A DNA stretch of 64,000 nucleotides from Pteria penguin (Eukaryota > Mollusca > Bivalvia > Pterioida > Pteriidae), in the NCBI GenBank assembly GCA_035048485.1, contig CM068590.1, forward strand, positions 17,052,274 through 17,116,273. The letters are read 5' to 3'. Each line of letters opens with the position of its first letter. Positions within the stretch are counted from its first letter, which is position 1. The notes beneath the pieces were generated by a model. That model searched no databases and was not told the DNA's origin. It saw only the letters and a list, made by a program, of their open reading frames with translations. Made by a program: the position numbers and the translations under genes. Shown piece after piece: positions 1 to 11,309 of this stretch.

Positions 1-1100
1 ATTTCAATTTATGTAAAAATCTAAGATACCGATCCGATTTCCACAACCCAAAGTCCTAACAACATGACAATATATTTATAATACAAGCTATCACGGACTC
101 CTGTTGATACAGCGGTGGTATCAGATGCCATGGAGGAGTAAACATCCCTTGTCGACCAGTTACACCCGCAATGATGCCATGATGCCATAGGTATATGCAA
201 ATTAGTATTATTCTTAGTCACAGAAGTAGGAAGCGGCACATATGAGCAAAATTACGGCATGTTGACTTAAGTCATGATATCTCATTACCTTGTGATAGTA
301 CCTTTCCTCCCAGTAGTTTGCCTCGATAAATAAAGGAACAATACTCCGAAGAAACTCGAGCATACTGGATCATTTTAGACACATAAATACCATACGCATG
401 TGAAAATCAATATCGAAGAAGTACCAAACAATTAATCATTCTCAAAGTCAAAGGACAGATACAAAATCGTGTAAGTTTCAAAAAGAAACTGTTGTGAACC
501 CCGAAATACTGAAAAATTCCGAGGTGAAACCAGGTGCCCGGGGAGAGTAAGCGTCTCCTGTTTGCATGCAAAGGAATTGTACTACTTGTATATGTGAAGT
601 TACAATAGGGAAACCAAAATCATCACATTTGTGAAGTAATAAATCTACCTTTTTATGGTTTTTGCGACAACTATTGTAGATAAGTAATATCTTGTTACTC
701 TTTTGTCGTTGTTTAGGTAACTTTTGTACACAGATATGAGTGCACATCAATACACGAATTAAATAAAAGTATATTCAATTACCAACATATGCTTCTAAAC
801 GTTTTATTATGGTGCTTGTACTTGTCTATTTATCATCATATGGGACACTATGCTTATATATGGACCATCTTAAACCGAAACAAGATTTTACATGTCAATA
901 GCCCATCGTAATTCGGCACAGCGATAGTCATGCTAATGCATCGTCGCAAGTCACTACCGTCCTTGTACCTGCCGATTTATCATCATAATGGGGCATCGTG
1001 TTTGTACATGCCAATGCGCTGTCCTAAGTCGGAAATGGAAATCCGTATGTATGTCTGGTAAAAGGCCCCTTAAATCATGTTAATTGGGAAAATCGGCAAT
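1..1100. other. Gene-free left edge with degenerate dispersed repeats
   Basis: No coding region is supported here. About 80-200 and 480-600 hold minus-strand fragments of the dispersed repeat described at 13425-13560, with the recognisable cores GGCACCTGG and GGAGACGCTTACTC in reverse complement. Around 820-1060 a block carrying TTATCATCAT and a nearby GGGRCAYCRTG-type string occurs twice about 140 bp apart, which suggests an old local duplication. The short reading frames show no domain, no splice context and no recognisable composition. Confidence 0.6.
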
Positions 1101-1104
1101 TAAT

Positions 1105-1930
1105 CAAGCACCTTTCTCAAATAAATAGAAGACACTTGGAGAGCTTTAAATCATCACGTACTGACTAGTCCTTTAATAAGCCACAATTCAATAATCAGTA
1201 GGAGTCACGACGAAAGCATTAACGTCATCAGGCACTGATTATATATCATTAATAAAGCACCTTCCTACAAATCAGTAGCAGTCATCGTGACTCGTGAGAG
1301 TCATAGTGAGAGACTTTACATCATCACGTACTGACTATATCATTAATAAAGCACCTTCCTACAAATCAGTAGCACTCATCGTGACTCGTGAGAGTCATAG
1401 TGAGAGACTTTACATTATCACGTACTGACTATATATGTGCCATAAATAAAGCACTTTTCTATAAATCAGTAGAAGTCACGACGAAAACTTTTACAATTAT
1501 CGCGTACTAACTACACCATTAATAAAACATCTTTCTATAAATCAGTAGAAGACACCGACAGAGCATTTGCACCACCAAGTACTGCCCATACAATTAATAA
1601 AGCACCTTTCTATAAATCAGTATAGGTCACGGTGAAAGAATTTACATCATCACATACTGCTTATACCACTAATAAATCATCTTTCTATAAATCAGGAGAA
1701 GTCACCGCGAAAGCCTTGAGATTATCACGTTCTGAATCTACCAATAATACACACATGTGTATATATGTCTCTGCAATGATAAAGCACCTTCCTTTCGGTT
1801 GTGGGAGTCGGATTATTATCTCAGACCTTTACTTCCTATCAATCAGTAGGAGTCACGATGAGACCCTTTACATTATCACGTACTGAATATACTATTCTTC
1901 AAGCACCTTTTCTATTTATCAGTAGAAGGA
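1105..1930. repeat. Diverged minisatellite, about 75-bp period
   Basis: About ten diverged units run in tandem. A unit contains AATAAAGCACCTTTCTATAAATCAG-type sequence, then a GAAGTCACGRCGAAAG segment, then CATCACGTACTGACTATA. The landmark ATAAATCAG falls at 1461, 1537, 1612 and 1687, so the period is 75-76 bp. Two units near 1267 and 1362 are lengthened to about 95-99 bp by a duplicated GTGAGAGTCATAGTGAG segment. The reading frame across 1632-1886 is a by-product of the array and is not called as a gene. Confidence 0.85.
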
Positions 1931-2867
1931 AAATCATCACCACTGTAGCCGCTTTCTAGTCTATTGATAATAGGAGATTTATCAGGATTTGATTTATTCC
2001 GACTAGTGTCTGTGTATCTCAACGTTATATGTGATGTGTGACATAACTTGTGAATATAGCTTTTCTCAGCTCATGTTTTACACAGTGAGATATGGGTTTA
2101 TCCAAAGTGTGTACGGAATATAAATATGTAATGGTTTTCACTATCAGATTATCATCTTATGCTGCTTTCTTAATGATAGTTTTCAATTGCCTACAATCCC
2201 TCAACATTGTACACAAACATAAAGTAACGAAGTGTTGCACAAAGTATTTCAGTGATTATCCTGCTGAGATGTATATCTGCAGCATGTAGGAGCACGTTTA
2301 CAGCATATCCACTGTGTATATGTGTACGTTTTAGTCATCTTAGACAATGCTCTTACAAGAGATCGATCATAACAGCACACGCTATTGGAACTGAATACCA
2401 TATCGATTAGTGCTTTGTATGTGTTAGTGGATGTTTCTTGGATGATTATCTGCTTACGATACGAAAGGACGGTGCCATTCAAAACGGATTATATTGTATG
2501 AGTTTAGTTTCAATGTGGCTGTATGTTGAACTAAACGATTTATTTTCTAAATTATTTTTTAAATTAATACTAATTACAAAACTCGAAACAAATATTCTCG
2601 AGGTACTAGCAACATTCAGTTTGAAGATGTCGATTACAAATTAGGCCAAGAAATATATATGTATGTATATAATGTAGTCTTCCTTTTTTGTAATTTGTGC
2701 TCACCCTAATATTGTTGCCACAAGTCAACAAAACTACTTATAAAGACTTCTCTATTTTTCTATATTTGTAATGAAATAACTTTTAAGATTATTTTTCGAT
2801 TTACTGTCCACATTTCATAAGAGATAATTTAAGTCTATATGGTGCTTTTGGCGCGTTTATTTCAATA

Positions 2868-3839
2868 ATGGCCGCAATGATAATTTTTGCTATAGTGTGG
2901 GCTGTTACATTATTGATGAATAATGTGATAGTGCTGGTAGGAATGAATATAATAGCTGATGATAGAACAGTCTCCACAAACTTGTTGTCATGTATTGCTA
3001 TTTTAAATACTATTTATGGAATTTGCGAACCAGTACTCATCTATTACGAATCGAAACAAATGCAATTGCCGTCTTTGAGAAAAGATGAAAATTTCGTTAA
3101 TGCTGAAAATAACACCTTTAGAAATATAAGTGTAAATTACAGCATTAAAGAAACTGGGACAGTATACGGTCAAAATATGAGAACAACTTCGGACCAATCT
3201 GCTTACTATATCAGTAAGATTTCTCATGCTATAGGGTCCTGGTTATTGATACTGTATTTTATACAACGACTCGCTATTATGGTTTGGCCAACAAGGGAAG
3301 ATATATGGGGAGAAAAACCAAAATTTTGGAAATATATTATCTTAACAACCATAATGTCTGCAGTAACACAGATTCCAGAAATAACTCTGGATGAAGGTTT
3401 TAGTACACCAGTCGGATACTGGATAAATTTCCTTCTTGTGCAATGCATACCTGTTATTATCGCCACTATTATTGCTGTGAAATTAACATGGATAGCATGG
3501 CACAACCACAAAAGACGAAAATTTTTGATTACTAGTGACAATATACGCCAGCGTTTGTTTAAATACACCCTTATGGAGCTGAATGCTGTATCCATGTCAT
3601 TCATATTTCTACTTGTAGAAATTCCCTACACCTGCTTTCATGTGCATGTCATTGCCAAAAATTACGAGAATTTCGTTTTACAATGTCAATATACATTCCA
3701 TTTGGTTATAGTGGTTAGCTATTTATTATTGTTATATATTCATCTAGTAACCAGATTTGTTTTTAGAAACACAGTAAGAATGGTGATCGAATCTATATTA
3801 TGCGCTTGTAGAAACAATTCCGAAATGGCAGATGTATAA
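2868..3839 (+). CDS. Divergent seven-helix receptor-like protein, paralog 1
   Basis: Single-exon gene of 323 aa. Hydrophobic segments fall at about 5-29, 36-60, 119-140, 154-172, 183-208, 238-262 and 270-296, a seven-helix GPCR-like topology. Family signatures shared with 5101-6072 and 10200-11204 are RTVSTN before helix 2, IWGEKP and FWKY after helix 3, and YIHLVTRFVFRNTVR at the end of helix 7. The last fills the place of NPxxY and helix 8; QRL replaces DRY. The N terminus is only about 5 residues, while the loop between helices 2 and 3 is about 58 residues with three N-glycosylation sequons (N81, N86, N90). No cysteine pair is placed to tie helix 3 to the second extracellular loop. The start aligns with MAAM in paralog 2. 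AATAAA lies at 3900-3905. Ligand and coupling are unknown; a GPCR identity is inferred from topology and from the more canonical relative at 21339-22403. Confidence 0.85.
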   Translation: MAAMIIFAIVWAVTLLMNNVIVLVGMNIIADDRTVSTNLLSCIAILNTIYGICEPVLIYYESKQMQLPSLRKDENFVNAENNTFRNISVNYSIKETGTVYGQNMRTTSDQSAYYISKISHAIGSWLLILYFIQRLAIMVWPTREDIWGEKPKFWKYIILTTIMSAVTQIPEITLDEGFSTPVGYWINFLLVQCIPVIIATIIAVKLTWIAWHNHKRRKFLITSDNIRQRLFKYTLMELNAVSMSFIFLLVEIPYTCFHVHVIAKNYENFVLQCQYTFHLVIVVSYLLLLYIHLVTRFVFRNTVRMVIESILCACRNNSEMADV

Positions 3840-3899
3840 ACTCAGAGATTTTTTTATATCACATTATATTTTTATGTTGTGTATGTTTCGAGGATGAAG

Positions 3900-3905
3900 A
3901 ATAAA
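3900..3905 (+). promoter_or_regulatory. Candidate poly(A) signal of paralog 1
   Basis: AATAAA lies 61 bp after the stop codon, and the equivalent site is kept in the duplicated gene at 6133-6138. Confidence 0.55.
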
Positions 3906-5100
3906 TTAATGAGATTAAGTAAGATCTTTGTGTTATACACATGTAACATTTACGTGCAGTATAGTTTTTGCAGGATAATGAGGCACAAGTTTGAAAAAGG
4001 GGTGTAATTTTAATCTTGATAGCGGTGATAGATACGAGATGTGATGAACGAACAATTCAAAACTGCATTACATACATGTAGGCATCCAGTATTACTGTAA
4101 ACCCAGTCTTTATAAAACGAAAACTATTTTTCATGCATCTTATAATTTTCTAATGGTGTTTTTGCAATTCATATTAATAACAAAATATCACTCGCAGTTT
4201 TTCTGCAACATTGTATGATTGAGGATAACCATTTAATAGCTGTGGATGCCATACACCTTAGCGTAAATGCTGTCATATCTGATTGTTTTAGAAAGTTTTG
4301 TATATTTTAGAAACATTGGACTTTTGTCAAAGAAGGGTATGACCAATGTTTTCTAAAATGATAATGGAATTCTTTTAATAAATTATCTCCAGAAACACCT
4401 TCCTCAATTTTTAAGCAACTGCTCGGATTTTAAACAATTGCTGAGAATAATAAGAAGTGAACGCCCGGTGCATATCTCTATGAAGTTGTTCTGTTTGTTT
4501 CACCATGATAATCTGCCTAAATCCTAGAATACTGTTTAAAACATGAAATAAAAATATGAAAAGCAGTTTCTTTTCTTTTGATAAAGAGGTGATACAGTAT
4601 CCTCCTTTTTATTTTCTTTCCAAAACACGTACTGTTACTAGTATCACATTAAGTCTGGACATGTAAGCACATCTCGTGTGAATTAAAACGTACGAGTGTT
4701 TTTTCTACGAAAGGACGGTACCATTCAAAACGGATTATATTGATTGAGTTTAATGTATTTGTATGGAATATCTTCGGATCAATGTTTTAAATGAATACTA
4801 ATTAAAAATCTCGGAACAATTTTTTGGAGGTGCCTGCAACATCCTGTTTGAAAATGCATTTACAAAGTTATGTTATGTTTAATGTAGTCTTATGTTTCTT
4901 ATAATTTGCGCTCACCCTAACATTGTTGCCATTGGTAAACAGACGCTACTAATAAAGACAACTATATTTTTATCTACTTTTGTACATGAAATAAATTTGA
5001 ACACTACTTTTGCCATACTAAATACTTTTCTTATCACTAGGTGCCAGAATTATTTAAGCAATTTAAGTTCATACAGTGCTTTGTTGTATTAATTTCAATA

Positions 5101-6072
5101 ATGGCAGCAATGTTAGTGTTTGCTATAGTGTGTGCTGTTACATTATTAATGAATTATGTGATAGTGCTAGTAGGAATGAATATAATAGCTGATGAAAGAT
5201 CAGTCTCGACAAACTTGTTGTCATGTATTGCTATTTTAAATATTATTTATGGAATATACGAACCAGTTCTCATTTATTACGATTCCAAAGGGATTCAATT
5301 GCCATCTTTGAGAAAGGTTGAAAATTACATTATTGCTGAGAATAACACCATTAGAAATATAACTGTAAATGACAACATTAACGAAATTAGGACACTATAC
5401 GGTCCAAATATGAGAACAGCTTCGGACCGATCTGCCCACTATATCAGTCAGCCCTCCCATGCAATTGGGTCCTGGTTATTGGTCTTGTATTTTGTACAGC
5501 GACTCACTTTTATGATTTGGCCAACAAGGGAAGATATATGGGGAGAAAAACCAATATTTTGGAAATACATTATCTTAACAACCTTGGTGTCTGCCGCAAC
5601 ACAGCTACCAAAAATAACTGTGAATGACAGTTTAAGTACACAAGTTGGATACTGGATAAATTTACTTCTTTTGCAGTTCATATCTGTTACAATCTCCATT
5701 TTTATTGCTCTGAAATTAACATGGATAAGATGGTGCAACCACAAAAGAAGGAAGTGTTTGATAATTGATAACAATATACGCCAGCGATTATTTAAATACA
5801 CCCTTATGGAACTGAATCCTGTATCCATTTCATTTATATTTCTACTGGTAGAAATTCCCTACACCTATTTTCATATGTATGTCATTGCTAAAAATTATGA
5901 GAATTCTGTTTTACAATATCATCACAGATTCCAACTGGTTTTAATAGCTAGTTACATATTGTTTTTATATATTCATCTGGTAACCAGATTCGTTTTTAGG
6001 AATACAGTAAGAATAGTGATCGAATTTATATTATGCGCTTGTAGAAACATTTCTGAAATAGCAGATGCATAA
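5101..6072 (+). CDS. Divergent seven-helix receptor-like protein, paralog 2
   Basis: Single-exon gene of 323 aa, the same length as paralog 1 and closely similar throughout. The ATG at 5101 is chosen because it aligns with the paralog 1 start in the same context (TTTCAATAATGGC). The open frame runs upstream to 5041 but has no ATG there. Shared features are the seven hydrophobic segments, IWGEKP, FWKYIILTT, the RLFKYTLMELN segment before helix 6, and YIHLVTRFVFRNTVR after helix 7. The loop between helices 2 and 3 again has sequons (NNT, NIT). The frame is fully open and many differences are conservative, which argues for a functional copy. AATAAA lies at 6133-6138. Role unknown; chemosensory or neuropeptide-type reception would be only a guess. 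Confidence 0.85.
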   Translation: MAAMLVFAIVCAVTLLMNYVIVLVGMNIIADERSVSTNLLSCIAILNIIYGIYEPVLIYYDSKGIQLPSLRKVENYIIAENNTIRNITVNDNINEIRTLYGPNMRTASDRSAHYISQPSHAIGSWLLVLYFVQRLTFMIWPTREDIWGEKPIFWKYIILTTLVSAATQLPKITVNDSLSTQVGYWINLLLLQFISVTISIFIALKLTWIRWCNHKRRKCLIIDNNIRQRLFKYTLMELNPVSISFIFLLVEIPYTYFHMYVIAKNYENSVLQYHHRFQLVLIASYILFLYIHLVTRFVFRNTVRIVIEFILCACRNISEIADA

Positions 6073-6132
6073 ATTCAGAGATTTCTTTATATTATAGTAT
6101 ATTTTTGTGTTGTGTGCCTTTTGCTGATGAAG

Positions 6133-6138
6133 AATAAA
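6133..6138 (+). promoter_or_regulatory. Candidate poly(A) signal of paralog 2
   Basis: AATAAA lies 61 bp after the stop codon, at the same place as in paralog 1. Confidence 0.55.
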
Positions 6139-6799
6139 TTAATGAGATTAAGTAAGATCTTTGTGTTGTATATACCTAACATTTACAAGCAATATAGTTC
6201 TTGCAGGATAATGAGGCACACGTTTGAAAGAAAAACGAGTGTAATTTTAATCTTGATAGTAGTGATAGATACGAGATGTGATTGATGAACAATTAAAGCT
6301 GCATAACACAGGCATCGAGTTTTACTAAATAACTCAGTTTATATAAAAATAAAATTATTTTTCATGCATCTTATAATTTTCTAATGGTGTTATTGCAATT
6401 GATATTAATAACAAAATATCACTCGCAGTTTTTCTGCAACATTGTATGAATGAAAATTACCATCAAACAGCTGGGGATACCATATACTTTAGCGTCATTA
6501 CTGTCAAATCGGATGTTTTAGAAAGTTTTGAAGCGCGGTTGTTTGGTATATTTTAGAAGCTAACATTGGGTGTTGCTAGCAAGCAGGAGATGCTCACTCT
6601 CCCCGGGCACCTGATCTCACTCTATCACAGGGGTTCACATATGCTCTTCAAGTAGACATATTTTGTTATTTTCCATTTGTTTTTCATTTTCACTGATTTT
6701 GTATGTCCTATGGTTTCATGATTTTTGGACTTGTGGTTTGGATTTATCCATCATCTTTACATTGGACATTGAAGGTGAACCATTTCATTTTTTATAGGT

Positions 6800-7314
6800 A
6801 ATATTTTTGTGATATTTGGTGGGAAAGTGTTCCAACAGATTGTTGGCATTCCGATGGGTACTAATTATTTGCCTCTTCTGGCCGATATATTTTCGGACTT
6901 TTACGAAGCAGAATTCACAGTCTCTGCACTCCAAAGGCAATAAACACTTAGCATCTCGGTTCAACGTTACATACAGATACATTGATGACGTTTTGTTGAT
7001 TTACTACCCCGTATTTAAGGATCACCTCAACATCATATATCCAAAGGAATTCGAGATAAAAGATACATATGAGAGCACATCATGTACTTCATACCTCTAT
7101 ATACTCCTATCAGTTATTGACGATTGTTTATTAGTAACCTCTCTATATGACAAATGTGACCCTTATACGCTATGCCAGGGCATGCTCTAAATACGAAAAT
7201 GTCGTCCTGAGAGCGAGGCTTCTTGCCATCAAATTACTCTCACAATGATATATTGAGGACCGTTTGGCATTGTCATTGAGGAAGTTCTATGGTCGATCTA
7301 ATACAATTTCAGAT
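6800..7314 (+). pseudogene. Reverse transcriptase fragment (YIDD box), broken
   Basis: Three frames must be joined to read it. The first piece has FGGKVFQQIVGIPMGTN and then LLADIF. The second (from about 6941) has ASRFNVTYRYIDDVLLI, IYPKEFEIKDT and SLYDKCD. The third (from about 7170) has RYARACSKYENVVLRAR, then an internal stop, then LRKFYGR. PMGTN followed by YxDD is the finger-palm order of reverse transcriptases. The style matches retroelements common in marine invertebrates, possibly Penelope-like. Two frameshifts, one stop and a lost segment between the second and third pieces make it non-functional. Confidence 0.8.
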
Positions 7315-7544
7315 TCCTCTTTCATGGGTGATAACCAATATTTTGGGACCTGACCATACAAACTAACCATCTGAATATTTTTACTATACTGGATTTGACA
7401 TAATATATATACAGACATTTGTTCATGTGCATTTCCGATGCCGAAATTTCAGTTAAACAACATTTTATGCATTGAATAGGAAAATTTGACTTCGTGTTCT
7501 TGTCTCCTTCATGTGTTCATACGTGTATATTTATGTATTTACTT

Positions 7545-7698
7545 TCTAGACACTTACTCCTCCTGGGCACCAGGTCTCACGTCGATTTTATTGGGGTTCG
7601 CATTTGTCTCAATATGACACTATTCACGTTATTGTCCTTTTATTCCAAGGACTATGAGATATGATTTACCCTTCCGTACTTCTTCATTTTGTACTTGG
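7545..7698 (+). repeat. Right-hand terminal repeat of the retroelement relic
   Basis: It shares CTCCTSSTGGGCACC, then TTGGGGTTCGCATTTGTC and ATGAGATATGRTTTACCC with the copy at 19195-19375, so this end also exists without an RT region elsewhere in the window. Confidence 0.6.
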
Positions 7699-7915
7699 AA
7701 AAGAAGGGTATGACCTATATTTTCTTAAATGCGAATGGAATTCTGATATTAAATTATCTCCAGAATGATTAACTAAGGAAACACATTCCTCAGCTTTTAA
7801 GCAACTGCTGAGATTTTAAGCAACTGCTGAGAATGAATATTGAGTGGAAGCTTGGTGCATATCTCTATGAAATTGTTCTGTTTGTTTCACCATGATAATC
7901 TGCCTAAATCCTAGA

Positions 7916-10199
7916 CTGTGGAAATCCAAAGTGTCTTAGCTATTGTCTTAGCTTAGTATTGTATAGCTCCATGGTGACTTCTGCCACATAACTGAGCCAG
8001 TAACTCCTCTTTTTTTTTAGCTAGTACCATATTGACGTAAAAATAAGAGCACTATCTTAAATTCTACAAATATGGTATATGTCTTACATTTTAAGGTGAT
8101 TTCTACATTGTCTTTCTAATATAATCATTCCCACATGCTAAGTCTCGTTCTACGAGATTTGACTTCATACAGTATACACAAATGGAGAATCTTGTCGTGT
8201 AGTCAGATAAAACGGCACCTAACACAGCTTATAGGTCTTATTTGGAAAAGATATCACTATGATCTAGTAACTCATATTTTCATTTATTGATTTATAGGTT
8301 GCAAATTCGCTGTACAAATGTTTATTCGTCGTCAGAGGGTTGTATATTCTGATACCGGCTGGTATCGCTGAAATTTCCAGCTTATGAAAGAGATAATAGA
8401 AGACATTTCATTTCTTTTTCTTCCATTATGCAGACGTTCACCTATTTATCTTGTCCTCTCTCAACTAGTCAGTTTTCATGTTGCTCTACCAATCACTAAT
8501 CACCCTCAGCTTGTGTGCCATGTATTTTCCAAATAACGCAAATTACTTCGGTTTTCCACTCGTTTTTACTCGAGTAGGTAGCCTACGGTGTGGATACCAA
8601 CTCTCACTCTCCTAAATAGCGCCGTGTGTTTACTAAATTTCACAGGATTCTGTGGCCGAAAAATCATATTTCTTGCAACATTTTAATAGAATATTTAAGA
8701 TAGGAATCAGTGATTGTCTTAACATTGTACTTCTTGTGTGCATATCCTTGGTAATTTTTGTCATACAGCTTTGTCAGATGTTTTCAGTTTTCTCTTTGAG
8801 ATGATTGTATGCTTGAACTTTAAACTAAGTTGATGAATTGATGTACGGACATTCATTAAACGGTCACCGTGGTATATTCTCGTCATTTTGCAATTACAGT
8901 AGTAACGTGGAATTTATACATGGAGGTTGGGCAGTTATCGTGGTATGACATAAGAATTATTGGAAATTATAAAATACATTTACACGGTTATTTTCTATAA
9001 AATACCATTTATATATTCACTGCGGAAAAATATTGACTATAAATAATTTTTACAGGGTAGATGAAAGTACAGTTGACAAAACATAGGTTCAGACCTTCAA
9101 AATGGTATGCATTCCTACAAATTCTTTCAACTGATACAGTACTATAATTCAACATCAAAATTAAAAACAATGCTTTTGATTTTCTTTTATCCATGTCATT
9201 ATTTCGTCGCCTATCGTCTAAACAATATTATCAAAATTCTATATGATAATTTCTCTAAATAATTGTCCATGCCTCCCTCATAGAATATATTGTAAATTCA
9301 ACTGCATCTTTGCTTAGTTCTACCATGTGTTACTGCAAAGTGCATTGTAATCTTAATATAAACTTTACCATTTACGGTACGAGATACATTTTATATGAAT
9401 AATGGGTTGAATGATAATCGCTTTACCCACGCAGATACTTATCACATTGATTCGATAATGAGGTGCATTCTCAAACGCTGAGATGATCAAGAAAAGTGAC
9501 GTTGCATGGGCTATACCCCTCGGCAGTTATCCTCGGTTTCTAAGTAAAATCTTAGTTTTCAATCTCATGTTTTACTATGATTATCTTACTCAGAGTGAGA
9601 AAATATAAAGAATATTTCATCTATGTTTTTTTCCCCGGTGAATCCAATTTATATTTATACAAGAATAGTATTGATATGTGACTGAAAATTTGCACTATCG
9701 TTTACGATAAAACCAATGTTATACCCCATAATACATTAGGAATGTTTCGGATCTCTTCTCATTAAAGGCATTATGCAAAACTCAAAGCGGAGGCGTATAA
9801 CTGGCGAAGCCCATTAATCAACTTCCGTATCACATGTGGTACATGTACACTTATTGTTATTTCTCTCATTTTCAGGGTATATTGATTGCGCATGTTTCCA
9901 AAACAGAAACAGTTAAGTATATTCACCGATGTGCAAGAACTCTATGGTGAGTAAATCTCTGAAAAATGTCATTAGTTATCGATTAGTGCTGTGTACATTG
10001 CTGTAATAACCTGGAATCTCAACACAACTAGATTTCTGATCTCCATGTATTCAGTGATAGCCTACTCACACTCTGTGTCAGCAAGATTTGCATTGAAATT
10101 ATTGATCTGAAGAATAATCGTCGATGTTGTGTCATCAATGCAATGCCTAAAATAAAATTTGATATTTTGTTCTTTGAGTTGGAAAGATAGATAGCAATC
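7916..10199. other. Intergenic, no gene seen
   Basis: No reading frame with family features or splice partners was found. At 7940-8015 a repeat (CTCCATGGTGACTTCTGCC) recurs at 31690-31735. At 8720-8815 a segment with GTCATACAGCTTTGTCAG recurs in reverse complement at 49640-49660. The rest is AT-rich and unassigned; 10100-10199 is presumed 5' flank of the next gene. Confidence 0.6.
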
Positions 10200-11204
10200 A
10201 TGAGTGCTACTCTGTTTATTTCTGTGGTGTGTGCCGTTGTTTTATTTGTGAATAATGTCATCGTTTTAGTAGGATTTAATGTGATACCAGATGATCGAAC
10301 AGTTTCAACGAATATAATGTCATGTATGGCTATTTTCAATTCCATATTCGGAATATGTCAACCACTGTTAATTCAATATGATTCGGCAGAAGCATGGGTA
10401 TCGTCTCACGATTATGGTGTAACCAAACATTTTTCTACCTCCAGTACCTTTGAGATTAATTCAACGTATTTTAGTGAAGAAAATAAATATATGACTTCCC
10501 ATAACAGCACTGAGCACATGTCAACACTTGTTATAGCACATAATCATAAGGATTTATATCGCATGTTCCATCACATTAGCAGTATCGCCCATGCGGAAGG
10601 ATCCTATTTATTCGTTCTCTACCTTGTACAAAGACTGCTACAGATGTTGTTACCTACCAGGAGTGAAATATGGGGAAATAGAGCTAGCTTTTGGAAGTAC
10701 ATTTTCCTTACCATTACAGTATCTTTTGTCACACAGATACCCAACATGATTATGGATTTTTCTGATAACTACTCATTTCTGAGAGTAGAATTCTGGAGTA
10801 ATTTTCTACTTATTCAGCTAATACCTGTTGTCGTTGTATCAACTTTGGGGATCAAATTGGCTTTTATTGCATGGCATAACCATAAGCGAAGAAGTGCAAT
10901 AACTAATAGTGATAATACTCGCCACCGTATGCTTAAATACACTCAAAAGGAAATGATCCCGCCCTCATTATCATGCCTCTTTCTGAGTGTAGAAATTCCT
11001 TTCACTTGTTTTCATGTATTAGTTATTGCACGAGATTTCCACATTTACATATTTGACTTTCAATACGTATTCCATCTGCTTATATTGACAAGCTATGTAT
11101 TGATTTTATATATACACCTTGTTACCAGGGTTGTTTTTAGAAATACAGTGAAATGTTTCCTTAAATCAATATGCTGTGTCTGTAGAAGTAATACTGAATC
11201 GTAA
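10200..11204 (+). CDS. Divergent seven-helix receptor-like protein, paralog 3
   Basis: Single-exon gene of 334 aa, clearly of the same family as 2868-3839 and 5101-6072 but more diverged. Kept features are VNNVIVLVG in helix 1, DDRTVSTN before helix 2, GICQPLLI in helix 2, EIWG and FWKYIFLT after helix 3, HNHKRR before helix 6, FTCFHVLVIA in helix 6 and YIHLVTRVVFRNTV after helix 7. The insert between helices 2 and 3 is the longest of the three, about 66 residues (61-127), with sequons at N87 and N102. Its sequence is otherwise unlike the other paralogs, so this loop evolves fastest. The N terminus is about 4 residues and the helix 3 cysteine is absent. A microsatellite and SINE block starts about 40 bp after the stop. 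Confidence 0.84.
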   Translation: MSATLFISVVCAVVLFVNNVIVLVGFNVIPDDRTVSTNIMSCMAIFNSIFGICQPLLIQYDSAEAWVSSHDYGVTKHFSTSSTFEINSTYFSEENKYMTSHNSTEHMSTLVIAHNHKDLYRMFHHISSIAHAEGSYLFVLYLVQRLLQMLLPTRSEIWGNRASFWKYIFLTITVSFVTQIPNMIMDFSDNYSFLRVEFWSNFLLIQLIPVVVVSTLGIKLAFIAWHNHKRRSAITNSDNTRHRMLKYTQKEMIPPSLSCLFLSVEIPFTCFHVLVIARDFHIYIFDFQYVFHLLILTSYVLILYIHLVTRVVFRNTVKCFLKSICCVCRSNTES

Positions 11205-11242
11205 ATTTCACCTACAGAGATATAACATACCCTATACCGCAC

Positions 11243-11309
<67 letters not shown>

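Larger units (their letters stand above)
2459..4528 (+). repeat. Tandem segmental duplication, copy 1
   Basis: This roughly 2.07-kb segment matches 4705-7915. Its left edge begins near ACGAAAGGACGGT, shared with 4706. Its right edge ends at the shared phrase ATCTGCCTAAATCCTAGA. It carries the receptor-like gene at 2868-3839 plus its flanks, so gene and flanking DNA were duplicated together. Non-coding similarity remains obvious by eye, for example the poly(A)-signal region GAATAAATTAATGAGATTAA. The event is therefore not ancient. Confidence 0.85.
6571..7698 (+). mobile_element. Retroelement relic inserted in duplication copy 2
   Basis: The limits come from comparing the two duplication copies. 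Both ends carry the dispersed-repeat core (AGGAGATGCTCACTC and GGGCACCTG near 6591; CTCCTCCTGGGCACC near 7557), and a broken reverse-transcriptase region lies between. Direct repeats around an RT core resemble the terminal repeats of Penelope-like elements, but no GIY-YIG endonuclease was seen. No clean target-site duplication was found. Confidence 0.6.
4705..7915 (+). repeat. Tandem segmental duplication, copy 2 (interrupted)
   Basis: This copy matches 2459-4528 from ACGAAAGGACGGT to ATCTGCCTAAATCCTAGA. Similarity breaks after about 6570 and resumes at about 7699 with AAAAGAAGGGTATGACC. The missing alignment is filled by a retroelement relic of about 1.13 kb (6571-7698). The insertion is therefore absent from copy 1, and most simply it followed the duplication. 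Confidence 0.82.

Noticed and set aside
1105..1930. CRISPR-like array
   Set aside because: The repeat period is 75 bp without short identical repeats and unique spacers, units are diverged throughout, and the genome is animal.
3003..3604. Minus-strand frames inside the receptor-like gene (and at 5448-5828)
   Set aside because: Antisense shadows of a conserved plus-strand coding region. They recur only because the two paralogs are similar.
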